Source: Chitinophagales bacterium
GTDB taxonomy: Bacteria; Bacteroidota; Bacteroidia; Chitinophagales; Chitinophagaceae
Length of the DNA: 64,000 bases
Assembly (NCBI GenBank): GCA_017303415.1
Contig: JAFLBJ010000001.1
Location: 372,001-436,000 of the forward strand
Direction of reading: 5' to 3'
Part shown: one piece after another, positions 63,200 through 64,000 of the stretch
Numbering within the stretch: position 1 is the stretch's first letter
Layout: every line of letters begins with the position of its first letter
Position numbers and translations under genes: made by a program
The notes under the pieces: model-generated
What the model saw: only the letters and a program-made list of their open reading frames with translations
Told to the model about the DNA's origin: nothing
Databases searched by the model: none

Positions 63200-64000
63200 A
63201 TGCGAAAAGCCTTGCTTTTTGGGGCCCTTTCTCTTCTTCCTCTCCTGGCCATCACCCAGACGGGAGGCGGGAACCCAATCGTTGACAGCATCCTCTCCGC
63301 CAAAAAAAAGGCCGCAGACTACTTTACCCGGGGTGATTTTGCCAAAGCACAGGAATACAGTTTTATCCTGCTTCAATGGGCCGAAAAAGGCAATGACCCC
63401 TACGAAGAAGCAAATGCCTGCACCATGATCGCCCACCTGCTCAACAATGCCAATCAGGCGGTAAAGGGCATAGAGTATACCCGTCGGGCGGTAAGACTAT
63501 TACCCCGCATCACCGAACCAGCAAAACAGGTGGATCTATTCGCCAAATTATCCAAACGATACCTCTGGCATTACCAGGATACCCATACGCAGGGGAGCCT
63601 GGATTCTTCCGGTTTGTTCAGTCAATTAACGATCGCAATTTCTAATCAGGAAGGATTTACCAGCTTATTGGCATTGGCCTATAACAACCTTCAGGGAGTA
63701 GAATGGGAAAAGGGAAACCTGGATAAAGCACTTGCTTACCTTGATTCCGGTAAGGCCTATCTCGATCCGGCCCAAACCGCAGACATGCGGGTATATTTTT
63801 TCGATAAGGCTGATATTTTGCTGGAACAAAAGAAAATTTCCGCAGCCCGCAGGGAAATTGATTCCGCGATCAGGTATGCACTGGTTAATGGGAACCAGGC
63901 ACTATTGTCCGAAACCTATTCCTTAGCTGCCACCATCGCCAAAGAACAGGAAGATTATCAGTCGGCCTATGAATATCACAAAAAGGCTACCACCCTGAAT
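63200..64000 (+). CDS. Secreted/periplasmic TPR protein, C-terminus cut by window edge
   Basis: The frame opens at the ATG at 63200 and remains open to base 64000 (267 residues). Signal peptide MRKALLFGALSLLPLLAITQ. TPR helix pairs are seen throughout: KKKAADYFTRGDFAKAQEYS, LLNNANQAVKGIEYTRRAVR, GVEWEKGNLDKALAYLDSGK, and EDYQSAYEYHKKATTLN at the edge. In Bacteroidota such TPR arrays often precede a membrane helix and a histidine-kinase or LuxR/HTH domain; that part would lie beyond this window. The function is therefore open. Confidence 0.8.
   Translation, partial: MRKALLFGALSLLPLLAITQTGGGNPIVDSILSAKKKAADYFTRGDFAKAQEYSFILLQWAEKGNDPYEEANACTMIAHLLNNANQAVKGIEYTRRAVRLLPRITEPAKQVDLFAKLSKRYLWHYQDTHTQGSLDSSGLFSQLTIAISNQEGFTSLLALAYNNLQGVEWEKGNLDKALAYLDSGKAYLDPAQTADMRVYFFDKADILLEQKKISAARREIDSAIRYALVNGNQALLSETYSLAATIAKEQEDYQSAYEYHKKATTLN

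Overview
The window looks like a chromosomal segment of a Bacteroidota bacterium, most likely from the Chitinophagaceae or a near relative. The support is a protein with a type IX secretion sorting tail, a FecI sigma / FecR / STN / TonB-receptor locus, DUF2490, DUF2807, DUF4082 and VPS10/BNR secreted proteins, many 'SC' lipoboxes, and promoters of the TTTG-N19/20-TAnnTTTG type. Shine-Dalgarno sites are mostly absent. Taxonomy is inferred from gene content only.

Layout. 1-6.4 kb: a cut-off response regulator, small secreted or stress genes, an XRE regulator with a membrane partner, and katG. 6.5-10.3 kb: one large STAND-type NTPase gene split by a single in-frame TAG. 10.4-13.3 kb: an outer-membrane protein, hflX, a Rieske protein and tRNA-Asn, with a damaged tRNA-Asn copy just upstream in the same predicted transcript. 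13.3-17.3 kb: debris (a GIY-YIG nuclease tail, an AraC tail, another gene fragment) among a T9SS cargo protein, a Crp-type regulator and an NAD(P)-binding reductase.

17.4-31.9 kb is a defence island. On the minus strand a seven-gene operon encodes a type I restriction-modification system (single-TRD S-like protein, HsdM, DinD, metallophosphoesterase, full HsdS, HsdR, YgjP/SprT-like peptidase). On the plus strand an AT-rich four-gene operon follows: vsr, a C5 cytosine methyltransferase, a protein with two GHKL ATPase domains and a candidate phospho-acceptor His, and a receiver-domain protein with an unrecognised C-terminal domain instead of a DNA-binding one. This coupling of a methyltransferase/nuclease pair to a two-component-like pair is the best candidate for an undescribed system.

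32-44 kb: ordinary accessory and housekeeping genes (GNAT, VPS10/BNR exoprotein, lipoproteins, two DoxX proteins, RRM and cold-shock RNA-binding proteins, a FabH-like synthase). 44.3-51.2 kb: sigma factor, anti-sigma factor, a free-standing STN-domain protein with internal repeats, a TonB-dependent receptor and a DUF2807 lipoprotein. 51.3-62.0 kb: a minus-strand polymorphic-toxin operon (coiled-coil/barrel outer-membrane protein, SpvB/RHS-like protein, RHS protein with a C-terminal HNH-type nuclease, Imm11-like immunity protein). 62.2-64 kb: a cyclase-family lipoprotein and a cut-off TPR protein.

Short repeat families recur between genes (CACGTCTCAC-like, CATCCAACATCC-like, AATCCGTG-like, CTCTGCGTCTCTGCG-like, and a nested inverted repeat at 22.5 kb). 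One of them appears to have been absorbed in frame into the FecR linker.
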